NCBI RefSeq assembly: GCF_000300875.1
Contig: NZ_AMSG01000002.1
Coordinates: 330,718 to 394,717, forward strand
Origin: Galbibacter marinus
Lineage (GTDB): Bacteria > Bacteroidota > Bacteroidia > Flavobacteriales > Flavobacteriaceae
Direction: 5' to 3'
Length of the DNA stretch: 64,000 nt
The notes beneath the pieces were generated by a model. It was not told the DNA's origin and ran no database searches. It saw only the letters and a program-made list of their open reading frames with translations. Made by a program: the position numbers and the translations under genes. This document shows positions 9,234 to 18,776 of this stretch, piece by piece (positions within the stretch are counted from its first letter, which is position 1; the number at the start of each line of letters is the position of its first letter).

Positions 9234-9251
9234 TATTAGTTTTAGCTAATA
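9234..9251. promoter_or_regulatory. operator candidate upstream of S9 peptidase
   Basis: A second copy of TATTAG-N6-CTAATA, with the identical left flank TAATATAG seen at 3323-3330, 42 bases before the S9 peptidase start and in the divergent region shared with the AraC gene. Confidence 0.6.
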
Positions 9252-9293
9252 TTCTTCAAGATCATTTATAAGATTATCTCTAGTTTTAACCTT

Positions 9294-11567
9294 ATGGATT
9301 CAAGGAAAAATACTGTCATAAAAATATGTGTTGTTTTAACACTTTTGTTTTCAATAACCACTTCTGCACAAGGTACATTAGAGGATTATAAGCGCTCTAT
9401 AGCGGTGGATAGTCTATTTCAAAACAAGGTGTATAATACCCCCAAAGACTTTCATTGGTTAAGTGATAGGGTGTTTTGGTATAAAAATAATTCAAAGCAA
9501 GGTTCGCAGTATATTCGGGTTGATGCCAAGAGCAATACACGTAGTATGGCATTTGATCATAGGAAGATGGCCGAAAGTCTAACTGAATTTTCTAACAGTA
9601 AAGTGAGCTCAACGACCATTGATATTCGTGATCTTAAGGAGAATCTGACTGACAATACTCTGAAATTTAAAACCGATAAACTGGAACTTTTATGTGATTT
9701 GGATACTTATAAAATCACAGTGCTGGATAGTCTTAAACCAAGTGAACCTAGAGGTTATTGGGGTAAGAGAGGGCATGAAAACATTGGTGATCCTATAACA
9801 TCTGAAGATGGTAAGTTTTCAGCTTATATTAAAAATTACAACTTATATGTGAAGGACCTAGAAAGCGGGCAGGAAACACAATTAAGTTTTGACGGTTCTG
9901 CTGCTTTTTATTATTCTTCCAATATTCTCTGGTCCCCAAATAGCGAAAAGATAATGGCATACAAATTTAGACCAGCTCAGGATCATAAGATTTACTTTGT
10001 AGAATCCAGCCCTAGTGACCAACTACAACCTAAATTGCATTCTCGGGATTATTTAAAGCCTGGGGATCAGGTTGCCTTTAGAAGCCCACAATTGTTTGAT
10101 GTCCAATCCGCGCAACATATTAAAATCCCGACCACAGAGTTTGATCATCAATATCATCTAAGTAATTTTAACTGGCGTGAGGACAGTAGTGGGTTCACTT
10201 TTGAATACAATCAAAGGGGGCACCAGCGTTACCGAGTTATACTTGTGGATGCTAATGAAGGAAAAGTCAAGGTATTGATTGATGAAGTAAGCCCTACCTT
10301 TATTGATTATAACATGAAAAAATACAGGAAGGATCTTTTTGATGGAAATCAAATATTATGGACATCAGAGCGCGATGGATGGAATCACTTGTACCTATAT
10401 GATGGACAAAGTGGAAAATTGATTCGTCAAATCACTAAAGGGAAATGGCCTGTGAGAGAGGTGGTAAAGGTTGACCAGGAGAATAAGCATATATATTTTA
10501 TAGCAAGTGGGTTAGATAAAGATCAAGATCCTTATTTTAAACATTATTGTCGGATAGATTTTGATGGGAAAAACTTTAAACGCTTTACGCTAGAAAATGG
10601 AAATCACCAAGTTTATTTCTCACCGGATAATAGTTTTTATGTGGATCAATACTCAAGAGTAGATTCGCCGCCAATCACGGTTTTAAAAAATGCAAAAGGC
10701 ACCATCATTCAACAATTAGAAAAGGCTGATATTACAGAATTAGAGGCAACGGGTTGGAAACCACCTGAGGTGTTTACCGCTAAGGGGCGTGATGGTGAAA
10801 CAGATATATGGGGGATTATTATTCGTCCAACGAATTTTGATCCTTCTAAATCATATCCTGTAATTGAGTACATCTATGCTGGTCCTCATGATTCTTTTGT
10901 GCCTAAGAGTTTCCAAAGTTATTATTGGTCTATGAGTTCGATGGCAGAACTTGGATTTATCATGGTTCAAATCGATGGAATGGGAACATCTAATCGCTCA
11001 AAGGCTTTTCATGATTTTTGTTGGCAGAACTTAAAAGACGCCGGGTTTCCTGATCGAAAGTTGTGGATAAGGGCAGCGGCTAAACAATACCCTTCTATAA
11101 ATATCGAAAAGGTTGGAATCCGCGGCACTTCGGCAGGAGGACAAAATGCTGGTGCTGCATTGGTTTTTCATTCTGATTTTTATGATGTCGCTGTGGCCTC
11201 ATGCGGTTGTCACGATAATCGCATGGATAAGATATGGTGGAATGAACAGTGGATGGGATACCCAATCGGGCCTCAATATGCGGCAAGTTCAAATGTAGTA
11301 AATGCCAAAGAATTGAAAGGCGAATTGATGTTAATGGTTGGAGAGCTGGATGATAATGTCGATCCCGCCTCTACGTTTCAATTTGCAGATGCACTTATTA
11401 AAGCTGGTAAGGATTTCGAACTTGTTGTTGTTCCAGGTATGGGTCATTCCTCTGGAGGAACCTTTGGAGAGCGTAAGCGTAAAGATTTTTTTGTAAAAAA
11501 ATTATGGGGAGTTGACCCTCCTTCCTGGCAAGAGATATACCCACAGAATACCGAGTCACAACGTTAA
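9294..11567 (+). CDS. S9 family (DPP-IV-like) serine peptidase
   Basis: A 757-residue secreted prolyl-oligopeptidase-type enzyme. After a signal peptide (residues 1-25, ending TTSAQG) comes a DPP-IV-type beta-propeller (about 90-500) with segments such as LWSPNSEKIMAYKF and NQILWTSERDGWNHLYLYDG, then an alpha/beta hydrolase domain. The nucleophile is in GIRGTSAGGQNAG, the Asp in GELDDNVDP and the His in VPGMGHSSGG, so the triad is complete. The next gene (GH127) starts 15 bases after the stop, so it is part of the glycan locus. Such peptidases occur in Bacteroidota sugar loci, possibly acting on glycoproteins or as carbohydrate esterase relatives; the substrate is not visible. Confidence 0.88.
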   Translation: MDSRKNTVIKICVVLTLLFSITTSAQGTLEDYKRSIAVDSLFQNKVYNTPKDFHWLSDRVFWYKNNSKQGSQYIRVDAKSNTRSMAFDHRKMAESLTEFSNSKVSSTTIDIRDLKENLTDNTLKFKTDKLELLCDLDTYKITVLDSLKPSEPRGYWGKRGHENIGDPITSEDGKFSAYIKNYNLYVKDLESGQETQLSFDGSAAFYYSSNILWSPNSEKIMAYKFRPAQDHKIYFVESSPSDQLQPKLHSRDYLKPGDQVAFRSPQLFDVQSAQHIKIPTTEFDHQYHLSNFNWREDSSGFTFEYNQRGHQRYRVILVDANEGKVKVLIDEVSPTFIDYNMKKYRKDLFDGNQILWTSERDGWNHLYLYDGQSGKLIRQITKGKWPVREVVKVDQENKHIYFIASGLDKDQDPYFKHYCRIDFDGKNFKRFTLENGNHQVYFSPDNSFYVDQYSRVDSPPITVLKNAKGTIIQQLEKADITELEATGWKPPEVFTAKGRDGETDIWGIIIRPTNFDPSKSYPVIEYIYAGPHDSFVPKSFQSYYWSMSSMAELGFIMVQIDGMGTSNRSKAFHDFCWQNLKDAGFPDRKLWIRAAAKQYPSINIEKVGIRGTSAGGQNAGAALVFHSDFYDVAVASCGCHDNRMDKIWWNEQWMGYPIGPQYAASSNVVNAKELKGELMLMVGELDDNVDPASTFQFADALIKAGKDFELVVVPGMGHSSGGTFGERKRKDFFVKKLWGVDPPSWQEIYPQNTESQR

Positions 11568-11582
11568 ACTAAAATTAAATAA

Positions 11583-14500
11583 ATGAAACTAGCTAAATTA
11601 CTGACAATAACCATTATGGCCCTTTGTGGCCTGTTTACTACTGGATTACGGGCTCAGGAAGGAGACCAAATTTTGGATGGTATAGGAGAAACAGCCTTGA
11701 CAGCGCGCTATGTGTTTGATGGCGATTTAAGAGATTGGTCTCGTAACAACTTACATGCCCAGTATAACGGAACAGAAGTGGATTTTGTTAAAGATGATGT
11801 GTTTGGGGAGGTAGCATGGCTTAAACCAGAGGATATAAATGGTATTAAACTTCCTAATAAACTTATAACCACGGAAGAATCTTTGACCATTTCAGGATGG
11901 TTTACTTTAGAGTCTGCTATAGGAGTAAGTTTATTAGACTTTGGTGCCAATGAGCAAAACCATTTTTCAATAGGTGTATTTGATGGCAATTTAATTGCTA
12001 AGATAGTGACAAAGAACAAAGAAGTTCAGACTAAAAAAGAAGATATAAAACCTAAGAATTGGCATCATTTTGCAGTGATCTATAATATCGTAACCAGTAC
12101 ATTAGAGCTTTATGTTGATGGCAAACTGGAGGACACCACAAAGATTTCAAATAATGGATTATTGCAGTTATTAGGACTTGAAAGTTCAGACAATTCTAAC
12201 TTCTACATCGGACAAGCAATCACAGGAGAAAAAAGAAGAGATCAGGTGAAGCTTCACGATTTTAGAGTATATCACGTCGCCTTAAGCGCTCAACAGATAC
12301 AGAGGATCTATCGCTCCTCCATGGAAGGTGAAGCTGTGGTGAATGAGCGTCAACAAGAAGATGATAAATTACCTAAATTTGACCCCGATACTCCTCAACT
12401 TTTTAATGCTTACTTAAAGAGTATTGAGGATATAGAGGTGACCACTAATGTCGGGGAGCTTCCAAGACTACCTTCTTATGTGCAGGCTGAGTATGATCAA
12501 GGTATAAATAAGGATGAGGTACGGGTTATTTGGCCCGCTCCAAAGGATAATGAAAATGTTCAAAAGGTTGGGACCTACACCGTTGAAGGTAAAATTCCTG
12601 GAACATCATTTAAGCCTAAAGCTTTGGTTTCTGTGAAGGATGCCTCCCTAGAAGCACCAGAGCGAATGGTAACATCTTTTAAATTGAGTCAGGTGCACTT
12701 GAATAAAGATTCTAAAGGCAGGGGGACTAAGTTTATTGAAAACAGAGATAAGTTCGTAAATACCCTAGCGAAAACCGATCCCGATTCATTTTTATACATG
12801 TTTAGAAATGCCTTTGGAGTATCGCAGCCACAAGACGCTAAGCCTCTTGGCGTTTGGGATTCTCAAGAAACCAAACTCAGAGGACATGCAACAGGTCACT
12901 ATCTAACAGCTATAGCTCAAGCCTATGCCAGTAGCTCTTATGATGAGCAACTCAAGGAGCTTTTTGCTCAAAAGATGAACTATATGGTAGAGACTTTATA
13001 TGATTTATCAAAATTATCAGGCCAGCCCATAAATTCTGGTGGTGAACATGTTTCAGACCCGACCAAGGTACCTTTTGGGCCTGGGAAAACGGATTATAAT
13101 TCTGACCTAAGTGAGCAAGGTATCCGAAATGATTATTGGAATTGGGGTACTGGGTATATTAGCGCATATCCACCAGATCAGTTTATAATGCTGGAGAGCG
13201 GCGCTACCTATGGAGGACAAAATGATCAAATATGGGCTCCATATTACACCCTTCACAAAATCTTAGCAGGATTATTGGATGTGTATGAGATTAGCGGAAA
13301 TAAAAAAGCGCTTTCTGTAGCTCAAGGAATGGGGGATTGGGTTTCTGCTCGTATGGTTGAACTTCCAACTTCAACACTTATTAGTATGTGGAATCGCTAT
13401 ATAGCTGGAGAATATGGCGGAATGAATGAAGTTATGGCACGCCTGTACCGTCTTACTGGGACAGAGTCTTATCTTAAAGTTGCTGGTTTATTTGATAATA
13501 TTAAAATGTTCTATGGTGATGCTCAACATACCCATGGCTTAGCCAAAAATGTAGATACATTTAGAGGACTGCATTCCAATCAACATATTCCGCAAATAGT
13601 CGGTGCCTTGGAGATGTATCGCGATACCGATGAGGTTGAATATTTTAAAATAGCGGATAATTTCTGGTTTAAAGCAACTCATGATTATATGTATAGTATC
13701 GGAGGAGTTGCTGGAGCACGGAATCCTGCAAATGCAGAATGCTTTCCAGTGCAGCCGGCGACCCTTTACGAGAATGGATTTTCTTCTGGTGGTCAAAATG
13801 AGACTTGTGCAACATATAATATGTTGAAACTCACTAGAGACTTATTCTTTTTTGAACCCAAAGCCCAATTGATGGATTATTATGAGCGTGGGCTTTACAA
13901 TCATATTTTGGCTTCAGTAGCAAAAGATAGCCCAGCTAATACCTATCATGTACCACTTCTACCTGGTTCTGTAAAACATTTTGGCAATCCTGATATGACT
14001 GGATTCACCTGTTGTAATGGGACGGCTATTGAAAGTAGTACTAAGCTTCAGAATTCTATCTATTTTAAAGGAAAGGACAATAAAAGTTTATATGTTAATC
14101 TTTTTATCCCTTCTACACTACATTGGACAGAGCGCAATATTGAGATCCAGCAGGTTACTTCTTTTCCTAAAGAGGATAACACGACTTTGAAGGTTACAGG
14201 GAAAGGTCGATTTGATTTAAAGCTCCGAGTGCCAAATTGGGCAACAAATGGCTATCATGTAAGTATCAATGGAAAAGAAATGGATATACAGGTTACACCA
14301 GGAAGTTATTTGAGCATTGATCGTAAATGGAAAAATGGTGATATCATTGAGTTGTCTATGCCTTTTGATTTTAGATTGGAACCAGTAATGGATCAACAAA
14401 ATATTGCTAGCTTATTTTATGGTCCAGTTCTGCTGGCAGCCCAAGAAGAGTCTCCGCTAACCCATTGGCGTAAAGTTACTTTTGATGCTGAGCAAATTGG

Positions 14501-14618
14501 AAAATTTATTAAGGGGGATCCTTCTACTTTGGAGTTTAATTACAAGGGTATTGAATTTAAACCCTTTTATCAGAGTTATGGGCGACATTCTGTTTATCTG
14601 GACGTAAGTTTGGATTAA
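11583..14618 (+). CDS. GH127-type beta-L-arabinofuranosidase with LamG domain
   Basis: A 1011-residue secreted enzyme. The signal peptide (residues 1-24) is followed by a LamG/concanavalin-like domain (about 40-235, TISGWFTL, HHFAVIYN, LYVDGKL), an Ig-like segment (about 285-350, RVIWPAPKDN, VGTYTVEGKI) and the DUF1680 catalytic region (about 365-1000). The metal/thiolate site of GH127 is visible: E740 and C742 in NETCATYN, and C810-C811 in FTCCNGT, where a zinc-bound cysteine is the nucleophile in characterised members. Family GH146 is the closest alternative. It removes L-arabinofuranose residues in the periplasm or at the surface, fitting the GH43 enzymes later in the window. Confidence 0.88.
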   Translation: MKLAKLLTITIMALCGLFTTGLRAQEGDQILDGIGETALTARYVFDGDLRDWSRNNLHAQYNGTEVDFVKDDVFGEVAWLKPEDINGIKLPNKLITTEESLTISGWFTLESAIGVSLLDFGANEQNHFSIGVFDGNLIAKIVTKNKEVQTKKEDIKPKNWHHFAVIYNIVTSTLELYVDGKLEDTTKISNNGLLQLLGLESSDNSNFYIGQAITGEKRRDQVKLHDFRVYHVALSAQQIQRIYRSSMEGEAVVNERQQEDDKLPKFDPDTPQLFNAYLKSIEDIEVTTNVGELPRLPSYVQAEYDQGINKDEVRVIWPAPKDNENVQKVGTYTVEGKIPGTSFKPKALVSVKDASLEAPERMVTSFKLSQVHLNKDSKGRGTKFIENRDKFVNTLAKTDPDSFLYMFRNAFGVSQPQDAKPLGVWDSQETKLRGHATGHYLTAIAQAYASSSYDEQLKELFAQKMNYMVETLYDLSKLSGQPINSGGEHVSDPTKVPFGPGKTDYNSDLSEQGIRNDYWNWGTGYISAYPPDQFIMLESGATYGGQNDQIWAPYYTLHKILAGLLDVYEISGNKKALSVAQGMGDWVSARMVELPTSTLISMWNRYIAGEYGGMNEVMARLYRLTGTESYLKVAGLFDNIKMFYGDAQHTHGLAKNVDTFRGLHSNQHIPQIVGALEMYRDTDEVEYFKIADNFWFKATHDYMYSIGGVAGARNPANAECFPVQPATLYENGFSSGGQNETCATYNMLKLTRDLFFFEPKAQLMDYYERGLYNHILASVAKDSPANTYHVPLLPGSVKHFGNPDMTGFTCCNGTAIESSTKLQNSIYFKGKDNKSLYVNLFIPSTLHWTERNIEIQQVTSFPKEDNTTLKVTGKGRFDLKLRVPNWATNGYHVSINGKEMDIQVTPGSYLSIDRKWKNGDIIELSMPFDFRLEPVMDQQNIASLFYGPVLLAAQEESPLTHWRKVTFDAEQIGKFIKGDPSTLEFNYKGIEFKPFYQSYGRHSVYLDVSLD

Positions 14619-14684
14619 CCCTAAAAAGGTGACGAAGAGTGTTTTCATATAGATTTTTAAAATCAACGAACTAACTAATAGAAA

Positions 14685-17390
14685 ATGATAACTATAAAAA
14701 ATATAGGAATAAAAATTCAGTTGTTATTGATCGCTACATTAATGTGTTCAATAAGTTTAAATGCTCAATCCTACTGGGATAAGGTAAACAAGCGTGAATC
14801 TACTCTTGGAATAGAAAATGGATATGAAGATTATAAGACCAAAAACTTTACTCTTAAACTAGTTAATGCCTCTCAAACCGTTGCTGGCCTCTATGCTAGT
14901 GGGGAGCAATTTGATTTTACTCCAGGTGAGCGAATAGCGATTCGTGATAAAGATAGCCTATACCATCTTGGTGACATTAATTTAACCCTTAAAAAGGGTC
15001 AAAATTCTTGGCAGTTATATTCTTCTGCTTATCAAAGAAAGGCTGTTTCTCCGCTAAATGTCAGTGGAACTACTTTAGCGGCCTCTGATATGTCAAATAC
15101 CTTCCCAGACCATATGCCAGTGAATGTAAAGCGTTATTATCAGGAAGAGGATGGTGATCTGGTTCTTCGATTTGTAATTACCAATACCTCAGCTGAAAAT
15201 GTCGAGATTGGTGCTCTTGGAGTACCGATGATATTCAACAATATTTTGGAAGGAAAATCTTTGGATCAGGCGCATGCAGATAATGTTTTTTTCGATCCTT
15301 ACATAGGTTTGGATGCAGGATATCTGGAGGTAAAACACTTAAATGGAAAAGGAAAAGCATTATTGGTTATCCCTGAGAAAAATATGCCTTTTGAGGCGTA
15401 TCGTCCATTGTTAGATGATCCTACCCCAAGAAGTATTGTGTTTGAAGGTTTTCACGAGTGGATGTCGATGAGTAAGTCTTATGCAGAAAATCAGTGGAAA
15501 GGTGTTCAACAGTGGAACACGCCAACTTCAATGGTATTAGAACCAGGGGAAGTGAAAGAATTTGCGCTTAAGTTTACTTTAGCCGATGATCTTAGGTCCA
15601 TCTCAGAGCGTCTTTCAGATCATAAAATGGCAGTGGGTGTTGGAATCCCGGGATACGTATTGCCTATGGATGTCAAGGGAAGCCTGTTTGTCAAATCCCA
15701 TAGTGCAATTGAATCCATATCTGTTACCCCTAAAGGAGCGCTTACCATTACGGAAGATAAAAGGCTAAAAAATGGTTATACGAAGTACAATGTGACTGCT
15801 AATCAGTGGGGACGTGCCCGAATAGCAATTGTTTATCAGGATGGAAAACAACAAAGTATTCATTACAAGCTCATCAAATCTGAGCAGGATATAGTTAAAG
15901 ATATGGGAGATTTCTTAACCACTGAGCAGTGGTTTGACAAGGAGGATGACCTATTTAATCGGGCACCTTCGGTAATTTCTTATGATTATCAAACCAAGCG
16001 ACAACAGACACAGGATAGTCGTGCTTGGATTGCAGGTCTAAGTGACGAGGGTGGAGCTGGTAGTTGGTTAGCAGCAATGATGAAGCAATACGTTCAACCT
16101 GATCAAAGTCAGGTAGATAAATTATCGAGCTTTGTCCATGAAACAATTTGGGGTGGTTTACAATATGACTCTGGAAAAAACAAATTTGGGGTAAAGAAAA
16201 GTATGTTCTATTATGAACCTGATAGTCTTCCTAAAGGAACCTATAACGACAGTATAAATTACAATACATGGGCCGCTTGGGATCATAAGCATGCAAATGA
16301 TCCTGGACGTTCTTATAATTATCCACACGTAACTGCGGCGTATTGGGTTGGGTATCGGCTTGCACGGTTTTATGACAATTTGATTGACAAACAGTCTTGG
16401 GATTGGTACTTAAAACAATCTTATCATACGGCCATGGCAATGACTGAGCTTGCACCATATTATGCGCAGTTCGGACAAATGGAAGGAACCATATTTTTAA
16501 AGTTACTAAAGGATTTGAAGCGAGAGGGTATGGATACTATGGCCACAACCCTTGAGGCAGCCATGAAAAAAAGAGCGGATCATTGGAAATCACTTAATTA
16601 TCCCTTCGGAAGTGAAATGCCTTGGGATTCGACAGGGCAGGAGGAGGTCTATATGTGGTCGGATTATTTTGGATATGATCAAAAGGCTGATGTGACCTTA
16701 AATGCGATTTTGGCCTATATGCCGACGATGCCTCATTGGGCCTATAACGGAAATGCCAGAAGGTATTGGGACTTTTTGTATGGTGGTAAGCTCTCACGAA
16801 TAGAAAGACAAATTCATCATTATGGTTCTGCCCTTAACGCCATTCCAGTACTAAAGGCTTATCAAAATTCACCTGATGACCTATATCTTTTACGAATTGG
16901 ATATGGTGGACGATTAGGGGGTATTGCAAATATCACCCAAGATGGATTTGCTCCAGCGGCATTTCATTCCTTCCCCAGTACTTTAGAGATCGACTATCTC
17001 TCAGGAGATTACGGTTCTGGTTTCTTTGGCTATGCAGTAAATTCAGCAGCATATTTGGCTCACTCACCAACCTTTGGATGGTTAGCCTTCGGTGGAAATA
17101 TTACTAAAGAAGGAAGAAAAGTAGAAATGGTCCTTAAAACGGCTTCTAAAAACCAAGTATTTATCTCTGGGGAACAGTTGTTAGTCACCCTTGATGCTGG
17201 TTCTATCCATAGTGTGGAGTACGATACCAAAAAGCATCGAGTAAAACTATATCTAAACCCTGGAAATGAATTCACCTCGCATGCCTATTTGAGAGCTAAC
17301 AAAGAGGTTAAACTTGATTTTAAAAAGGAAAAAGGTAGTTATGAAATACCGTTAGGAAAAGATAAAACTGAAATTGTAATAGCGTTATAG
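14685..17390 (+). CDS. large secreted DUF5695-like protein, candidate glycosidase
   Basis: A 901-residue protein with a signal peptide (ending SISLNAQ, about residue 27). The first 300 residues are beta-rich (YWDKVNKRESTLGIENGYED, VLRFVITNTSAENVEIGALG); residues 430-800 are rich in Trp, Tyr and helices (GAGSWLAAMMKQY, YPHVTAAYWVGYRLARFYDN, DSTGQEEVYMWSDYFGYDQK), like an (alpha/alpha)6 barrel; the end is beta again. This order matches DUF5695-type proteins found in plant-glycan loci. E647/E648 in QEEVYMWSDYF are possible acid residues, by inference only. It follows GH127 by 66 bases in one operon and is followed by a terminator. Activity is unknown to me. Confidence 0.65.
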   Translation: MITIKNIGIKIQLLLIATLMCSISLNAQSYWDKVNKRESTLGIENGYEDYKTKNFTLKLVNASQTVAGLYASGEQFDFTPGERIAIRDKDSLYHLGDINLTLKKGQNSWQLYSSAYQRKAVSPLNVSGTTLAASDMSNTFPDHMPVNVKRYYQEEDGDLVLRFVITNTSAENVEIGALGVPMIFNNILEGKSLDQAHADNVFFDPYIGLDAGYLEVKHLNGKGKALLVIPEKNMPFEAYRPLLDDPTPRSIVFEGFHEWMSMSKSYAENQWKGVQQWNTPTSMVLEPGEVKEFALKFTLADDLRSISERLSDHKMAVGVGIPGYVLPMDVKGSLFVKSHSAIESISVTPKGALTITEDKRLKNGYTKYNVTANQWGRARIAIVYQDGKQQSIHYKLIKSEQDIVKDMGDFLTTEQWFDKEDDLFNRAPSVISYDYQTKRQQTQDSRAWIAGLSDEGGAGSWLAAMMKQYVQPDQSQVDKLSSFVHETIWGGLQYDSGKNKFGVKKSMFYYEPDSLPKGTYNDSINYNTWAAWDHKHANDPGRSYNYPHVTAAYWVGYRLARFYDNLIDKQSWDWYLKQSYHTAMAMTELAPYYAQFGQMEGTIFLKLLKDLKREGMDTMATTLEAAMKKRADHWKSLNYPFGSEMPWDSTGQEEVYMWSDYFGYDQKADVTLNAILAYMPTMPHWAYNGNARRYWDFLYGGKLSRIERQIHHYGSALNAIPVLKAYQNSPDDLYLLRIGYGGRLGGIANITQDGFAPAAFHSFPSTLEIDYLSGDYGSGFFGYAVNSAAYLAHSPTFGWLAFGGNITKEGRKVEMVLKTASKNQVFISGEQLLVTLDAGSIHSVEYDTKKHRVKLYLNPGNEFTSHAYLRANKEVKLDFKKEKGSYEIPLGKDKTEIVIAL

Positions 17391-17462
17391 TACAAGATAT
17401 TCTAATGCAAAATTGTATTGGAAGTTTAGGTCGGAAATTGGTTTGTTTACCGGCGTTAAAGA

Positions 17463-17488
17463 GGGGGGTGTGATTACTCCCCTTTTTT
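17463..17488 (+). terminator. terminator of the S9-GH127-DUF5695 operon
   Basis: GGGGGGT (17463-17469) pairs with ACTCCCC (17476-17482) with one G-T, followed by six T, about 70 bases after the stop. Confidence 0.8.
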
Positions 17489-17993
17489 AATTTTACCGTT
17501 TTGTTAACAGGATTTTTAGGAGTCAAGCTAACTCTTAAAATTGTCAAGTATCAATTTTACGCTGTACTTGGTTTGAAAACCTTATGATATATTTAATAAT
17601 TTTAATTGCAATAATTCATAATTTCTACTGTTAATTTGAATGATCAAAAGATCTGTCAATGAAAAGCACCAACCAACAACTATTTGTTACAACCCTTAGA
17701 TTTTGTGAACGGAAAAAAGCCAGGAAAGCGGATTTATCTGATAACAGCGAAGTCTATTTTGCTGTTATATCCTTAATTACACCATGATTCTTACAAGGAA
17801 ATTAATATTAATGTGACTCCTTCTAAATTGCCAACCAAGAACCATAGTATTTCACCTTTGAATCACAAAGATGGGAATATTGTGCTGTGGATAAACTTCA
17901 TAACACAACCAAATCTCCATAGATACTTACTTCCTAAATCCTTTCTATATGTGGACGTTTTTGAAACAGGAATCGTAAAACTCAAAGGGATTT
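17489..17993. other. intergenic region upstream of ECF sigma
   Basis: About 500 bases without a supported gene. The one clear element is an inverted repeat ATAACAGC (17741-17748) / GCTGTTAT (17761-17768) with a 12-base loop. I see no good TAnnTTTG box. Confidence 0.5.
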
Positions 17994-18518
17994 ATGAGTA
18001 GGCAACTAATCAAAAGACTTAAAACAGGGGATCAAAAGGCCTTTAAAGAAGTGTACTTACTGTATTATGACAAGCTTATTCATTTGGGAAAGAGTTTTGA
18101 ACACGGGTTTTTAAGCCCTGACGATTTTGTTCAAGAGACTTTTCTTAAAATATACCACAACCGTGAACAATTAAAGGTGGATGCTCCCTTAGATAAGCAG
18201 TTGTATGTTATTTGTAGAAATTTAATTTTAAATAATCTCAAAAGAGATAAAAAGGTTATATCAATCCATGGAAATCTGGTGGATCCTTTTTTTGAGGGTT
18301 TAACCTATAGTGAAGATGATCTTCAAATAAAACAAAAATTATTTTACAAATGGGTAGCAGAACTCCCAGACCAGCAACAAAAGGTCTACACATTACACAA
18401 GATAGAAAGGTATTCTTACTCTGAAATAGCACAATTGACGAATCTTTCGAAGAAAACAATTGCTAACCATATTTACCTTGCTACAAAATTTATTCAAAAA
18501 AAAGTAGCTGAACATTAG
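17994..18518 (+). CDS. ECF RNA polymerase sigma factor
   Basis: A 174-residue extracytoplasmic-function sigma factor. Region 2 is at about residues 8-70 (AFKEVYLLYYDKL, DDFVQETFLKIYHNRE) and region 4 at about 115-165 (LPDQQQKVYTLHKIERYSYSEIAQLTNLSKKTI-type helix-turn-helix). It is followed by a small ferredoxin-fold gene, a FecR anti-sigma factor, and a TonB receptor with an STN domain, the usual trans-envelope signalling set of Bacteroidota, in which substrate binding at the receptor frees sigma from FecR. Confidence 0.93.
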   Translation: MSRQLIKRLKTGDQKAFKEVYLLYYDKLIHLGKSFEHGFLSPDDFVQETFLKIYHNREQLKVDAPLDKQLYVICRNLILNNLKRDKKVISIHGNLVDPFFEGLTYSEDDLQIKQKLFYKWVAELPDQQQKVYTLHKIERYSYSEIAQLTNLSKKTIANHIYLATKFIQKKVAEH

Positions 18519-18536
18519 GAACTTTTCAAAACCCGA

Positions 18537-18776
18537 TTGTCTAATAATAAAGTGGCAATCGTGAAAGTAGAAAACTATAGAACTAATGTTGAAAATCAGC
18601 AGCAGGCGAATTACCTGATTAAAGCGCTCCAATTACATGTCTCTGATTGTCAATTGAACTTTGACCAAAACAATTACTTATTATCTGTAGTCACCAGAAG
18701 AGAGATTTCTGAACTTGTCTGTAATGTAGTAACTAAGCAAGGTTTCCTTTGTGAAAAAATAAACAGAAAAGCATGA
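18537..18776 (+). CDS. small HMA/ferredoxin-fold-like protein
   Basis: Up to 79 residues, wedged between the sigma and anti-sigma genes and overlapping the latter by ATGA, so it is probably translated. The pattern beta-alpha-beta-beta-alpha-beta (KVAIVKVEN, ANYLIKALQLHVSDCQLNFD, YLLSVVTRREISELVCNVVTKQGFLCEKI) looks like an HMA-type fold without the CxxC metal site; similar small proteins with a CQLNFD-like signature are common but uncharacterised in Bacteroidota. There is no ATG: the frame opens with TTG at 18537 or GTG at 18552. A role in the sigma/FecR switch is possible from position only. Confidence 0.6.
   Translation: MSNNKVAIVKVENYRTNVENQQQANYLIKALQLHVSDCQLNFDQNNYLLSVVTRREISELVCNVVTKQGFLCEKINRKA

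Noticed and set aside
17741..17768. ATAACAGC/GCTGTTAT hairpin as a further attC-like site
   Set aside because: Only 28 bases long with no R-box layout or cassette nearby; far from the array. Treated as an ordinary hairpin.
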